DNA of 8,932 bases, taken from NCBI GenBank assembly GCA_029884035.1, contig JAOUIM010000128.1:1-8932 (forward strand), read 5' to 3'. The number at the start of each line of letters is the position of its first letter. Position 1 is the stretch's first letter. The notes beneath the pieces were generated by a model. That model had not been told where the DNA came from and searched no databases. It saw nothing but the letters and a program-made list of their open reading frames with translations. This DNA is from Aquincola sp. GTDB lineage: Bacteria; Pseudomonadota; Gammaproteobacteria; Burkholderiales; Burkholderiaceae_C. Shown here in pieces: positions 6,277 to 8,932 of this stretch. The position numbers and the translations under genes were made by a program.

Positions 6277-6606
6277 ATGCCGACCTTCGTCAACACGCCG
6301 CGAGGCACCGTCGTCAGCATCTGGGGCAAGGCCTACATCCGCGGCACCGACGGCGCGTGGCGCCCGCTGAAGCTGGGCGAGGTGGTGATGCCCGGCGATG
6401 CGCTGCTGACCGAGCAGAACGCGATCGTGCAGATGACCGACGGGCCACGCGAGCCAATCAAGCTCGGCGAACTGGGCGCAATCGATCGCAGCGTGGATGC
6501 CCTCGATCGGGGTGACCTCGATGCCGCGCCGGCGGCGGGCCTTGCGGGCGGCGACAGCGGCGACCTGCAGCCCGGCCTGCGCATCGACCGGATCGTGGAA
6601 TCGATC
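6277..6606 (+). other. Retention module of the adhesin (residues about 1-110)
   Basis: The N-terminal region contains the pattern TVVSIWGKAYIRG, then LKLGEVVMPGDALLTEQNA and VQMTDG, a small beta-rich fold typical of LapA/BapA-family N-termini. In the characterised systems this domain stays in the periplasm and the outer-membrane pore, anchoring the protein. The limits are approximate: conservation seems to fade after a short helical stretch near residues 100-117, before a low-complexity linker. Confidence 0.7.
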
Positions 6607-8932
6607 ACGCCGGCAGACCTGGCCACGCAGGTGGACGCCGCGCCACTCGCATCCAGCATCGCCGCCCAGAGCAATCCGCCAGAGGCCACGGACGCATCTC
6701 GCCTGGTTGCGCCGACGTCGTCGATCGGTGCGATCGAGTCGGGTGCGCCCGTGGGCCTGGGCCTGGGCACGCCCACCGGCAGCGGCAGCCTGGTCGTCAC
6801 CGTCACGCAACTGCCCGTGATCGGACAAGTGGTGCTGCCCGATGGCACCCCGGTGACCGTCGGTACCACGCTGGCACCGACCGACCTGCCCGGCCTGCGC
6901 TACCTGCCGCCGGCAGATTACGACGGCGTCGCCCCCGTCGGCGGTTTCGGCTACACCGTCGACAACGGCGTCACGCGCGCCGGCGGCGGCACGCAGATCA
7001 GCCTCACTGCCGTCAACGACGCGCCGCTGGCCACGCCGGGCGCCGCGACGGGCGACGAAGACTCGACGATCGGTGTGTCGCTCGTCGGCACCGATATCGA
7101 CGGCACGGTCACGAACGTCACCGTGACTACGCTGCCCGGCAACGGCACGCTGCTGCTGGCCGACGGCGTGACCGCCGTGACCGCCAACCAGTCGCTCGCG
7201 CCCGCGCAGGCGGCGAACCTGATCTTCCGGCCGACGACCGACTTCAACGGCAATGCCAGCGTCGGCTTCACCGTCACCGACAACGGCGGCGCGGTGTCGG
7301 CACCGGCGAGCTTCGCGATCACGGTTTCACCGGTCAACGATGCGCCGGTGGCCCGCGGCGATGCGGTGAGCACGGTGGCCCAGGCGCCCGTCAGCGTGGC
7401 GGTGCTGGCCAACGACAGCGACGTCGACGGCGACCCGATCAGCCTCGCCGGAGCGAGCGTGGACGCTGCACAGGGCAGCGTGGTCGTCAATTCCGACGGC
7501 ACGCTCACGTTCATTGCGGCGCCCGGCGTCAGCGGCCCGGTGGCCGTCAGCTACACGGTCGCCGATCCGAGCGGCGCCACCGCCAGCGCCACACTCACGG
7601 TCAACGTGGCCGCCGCGCCCGCAGTGACGGTCGACGGACCTGCGCTGACCAACGACAGCACACCCACGATCACGGGCACGAGCAACCTGCCGCCGGGATC
7701 GACCGTCACGCTCACGGTAACCGGTGCAGACAACGCGGTGCAGACCTTCACCGCCATCGTGCAGCCGAACGGCAGCTACAGCGCCGACGTGCCTGCCCCG
7801 CTGGCCGAGGGCCCGTACAGCATCAGCGCCAGCGTCACGATCGCCGGCCAGAGCGCGAACGCCAACGACGGTGGGAGCATCGACACCACGGCGCCGACGA
7901 TCACCGTCGACGCGCCTGCACTCGGCAACGACAGCACGCCCACGATCACCGGCAGCACCGACCTGCCACCCGGATCGTCAGTCACCTTGATCGTGACTGG
8001 CGCCAACGGTGCGGTCCAGACCTTCACCGCGACGGTGCAGCCTGGCGGCAGCTACAGCGCCGACGTGCCCGCGGCTCTCGCCGAGGGCTCCTACACCGTC
8101 GTGGCGATCGGCATCGACGCGGCCGGCAACAGCGGCAGTGCCAGCGATGCCGGCACGGTCGACACCACGCCGCCGACGATCACCGTCGACGCGCCTGCGC
8201 TGACCAACGACACGACACCGACGATCACCGGCACCAGCAACCTGCCCGTCGGCGCGCCGATCACGCTGACCGTGACCGGTGCCGACGGCGCGGTGCAGAC
8301 CTTCACCGCCACCGTGCAGCCCGGCGGCACCTACAGCGCCGACGTGCCGTCGCCTCTGGCGCAAGGCACGTACAGCGTGGTGGCCAGCGCCGCTGACGCC
8401 GCCGGCAATGCGGCAAGCGCCAGCGACACCGGCGTGCTCGACACGACCGCGCCCACGCTGACCGTCGACGCGCCTGCGCTGACCAACGACAGCACGCCGA
8501 CGATCACCGGCACGACCGACCTGCCCGCCGGCGCGACCGTGACGTTGACGGTCACCGGCGCGAACGGCGCGGTCCAGACCTTCACCACCACCGTGCAGCC
8601 CGGCGGGACGTACAGCGGCAACGTGCCGTCGCCGCTGGCAGAAGGCCCGTACGTCGTGGTGGCCAGTGCCGCCGACGCGGCAGGCAATGCCGCGACCGCC
8701 AACGACAGCGGCGCCGTGGACTTCACGCCGCCCGCGCTCACCGTCGATGCCCCCGCGGTGACCAACGACAGCACGCCCGCGATCACCGGCACGACCGATT
8801 TGCCCACCGGCGCGACGGTCACGCTGACTGTGACCGGTGCCAACGGTACCGTGCAGACCTTCACGACCACGGTGCTGCCTGGCGGCACCTACAGCGCCGA
8901 CGTGCCGGCCGCCCTCGTCGAGGGCAGCTTCG
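6277..8932 (+). CDS. Giant LapA/BapA-like type I-secreted adhesin, N-terminal part (partial)
   Basis: An uninterrupted frame from ATG 6277 to the window edge gives 885 residues and continues beyond. There is no N-terminal signal peptide or lipobox, as expected for cargo with a C-terminal type I signal. Residues 1 to about 110 resemble the retention module that plugs the outer-membrane channel and holds LapA-type adhesins at the surface; PAAG at 85-88 is a candidate LapG cleavage site. Residues about 165-250, 251-357 and 358-450 are cadherin-like domains, with junction motifs VNDAP at 246-250 and 353-357. The third contains a DxDxD calcium-site candidate (D382, D384, D386). From 452 on, Ig-like repeats of about 93 residues follow. 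Composition is rich in Thr, Ala, Val, Asp and Gly, with almost no Cys. The LapB/LapC-type exporter genes just upstream are its likely transporter. The RTX repeats and secretion signal would lie beyond the window. Confidence 0.9.
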   Translation, partial: MPTFVNTPRGTVVSIWGKAYIRGTDGAWRPLKLGEVVMPGDALLTEQNAIVQMTDGPREPIKLGELGAIDRSVDALDRGDLDAAPAAGLAGGDSGDLQPGLRIDRIVESITPADLATQVDAAPLASSIAAQSNPPEATDASRLVAPTSSIGAIESGAPVGLGLGTPTGSGSLVVTVTQLPVIGQVVLPDGTPVTVGTTLAPTDLPGLRYLPPADYDGVAPVGGFGYTVDNGVTRAGGGTQISLTAVNDAPLATPGAATGDEDSTIGVSLVGTDIDGTVTNVTVTTLPGNGTLLLADGVTAVTANQSLAPAQAANLIFRPTTDFNGNASVGFTVTDNGGAVSAPASFAITVSPVNDAPVARGDAVSTVAQAPVSVAVLANDSDVDGDPISLAGASVDAAQGSVVVNSDGTLTFIAAPGVSGPVAVSYTVADPSGATASATLTVNVAAAPAVTVDGPALTNDSTPTITGTSNLPPGSTVTLTVTGADNAVQTFTAIVQPNGSYSADVPAPLAEGPYSISASVTIAGQSANANDGGSIDTTAPTITVDAPALGNDSTPTITGSTDLPPGSSVTLIVTGANGAVQTFTATVQPGGSYSADVPAALAEGSYTVVAIGIDAAGNSGSASDAGTVDTTPPTITVDAPALTNDTTPTITGTSNLPVGAPITLTVTGADGAVQTFTATVQPGGTYSADVPSPLAQGTYSVVASAADAAGNAASASDTGVLDTTAPTLTVDAPALTNDSTPTITGTTDLPAGATVTLTVTGANGAVQTFTTTVQPGGTYSGNVPSPLAEGPYVVVASAADAAGNAATANDSGAVDFTPPALTVDAPAVTNDSTPAITGTTDLPTGATVTLTVTGANGTVQTFTTTVLPGGTYSADVPAALVEGSF
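6529..6540 (+). other. Candidate LapG-type protease site (PAAG, adhesin residues 85-88)
   Basis: Codons 85-88 read Pro-Ala-Ala-Gly inside DAAPAAGLAGG, a flexible small-residue stretch at the end of the retention module. In Pseudomonas fluorescens LapA the periplasmic protease LapG cuts between the alanines of TAAG around residue 108, releasing the adhesin when cyclic-di-GMP falls. Position and context match. The Pro in place of Thr and the absence of a visible LapG gene keep this a prediction. Confidence 0.6.
7630..8932 (+). repeat. Tandem Ig-like repeat array in the adhesin (four full units and a partial fifth)
   Basis: Units begin at V-D-[AG]-P-A: unit 1 7630-7905 (276 bp), unit 2 7906-8184, unit 3 8185-8463, unit 4 8464-8742 (279 bp each), and unit 5 from 8743 cut by the window edge. 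Each carries NDSTPTITG (or a close variant), VTVTGA-type strands, VQTFT, PGGTYSADVP, LAEG and, in units 2-4, DAAGN. The pattern resembles the bacterial Ig-like domains of BapA-type biofilm proteins. Lengths are whole codons, so gain or loss of a unit keeps the frame. Units 2-5 share long nearly identical DNA stretches, making the array prone to recombination and to assembly collapse. Confidence 0.92.

Noticed and set aside
7776..8888. Long minus-strand open frames, Val/Ser/Ala-rich, antisense to the adhesin repeats (e.g. 8331-8888)
   Set aside because: They repeat with the same 279-bp period as the adhesin and arise from its biased, G/C-rich codons. They lack ribosome sites and recognisable domains, while the plus-strand frame is open throughout 6277-8932.
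7630..8932. Repeat array considered as CRISPR or transposon terminal repeats
   Set aside because: The units are contiguous, 279 bp long, in frame and protein-coding, with no spacers.

Overview
The window is about two-thirds G+C or higher, its genes are tightly packed with strong G/C third-position bias, and its housekeeping genes resemble those of Burkholderiales. I read it as a betaproteobacterial chromosome segment. That is a judgement from sequence character and remembered family resemblance, not from a search. I see no tRNA, rRNA, CRISPR array, insertion sequence or phage gene.

Left part (1-1868), housekeeping. A gene on the minus strand starts at 39 and leaves the window. A small two-helix membrane protein (183-476, +) starts with TTG and overlaps the end of pgeF tail to tail. 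maiA (zeta-class glutathione transferase / maleylacetoacetate isomerase) and pgeF (multicopper-oxidase-fold nucleoside phosphorylase / peptidoglycan editing factor) form a minus-strand operon joined by a 4-base ATGA overlap. A 55-bp gap separates maiA from the divergent plus-strand genes.

Right part (1869-8932), plus strand. A zinc-ribbon NUDIX hydrolase is followed after 10 bp by a type I secretion ABC permease/ATPase of the LapB/LssB kind. This overlaps by 4 bp a HlyD/LapC-type membrane fusion protein. After a 256-bp gap comes the first 885 codons of a giant secreted adhesin, open to the window edge.

The adhesin has no N-terminal signal peptide. It begins with a LapA/BapA-type retention module carrying a Pro-Ala-Ala-Gly candidate site for a LapG-type periplasmic protease. 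Next come three cadherin-like domains and an array of about 93-residue bacterial Ig-like repeats (279-bp period). Together the transporter, fusion protein and adhesin look like a Lap-type biofilm adhesion system: C-terminal-signal secretion, N-terminal retention at the outer membrane, and probable cyclic-di-GMP-controlled release. The outer-membrane pore, LapD/LapG homologues and the adhesin's C-terminal RTX/secretion region are not in the window. The system type is known; the most unusual points are the in-register antisense overlap at pgeF and the possibly leaderless NUDIX start.
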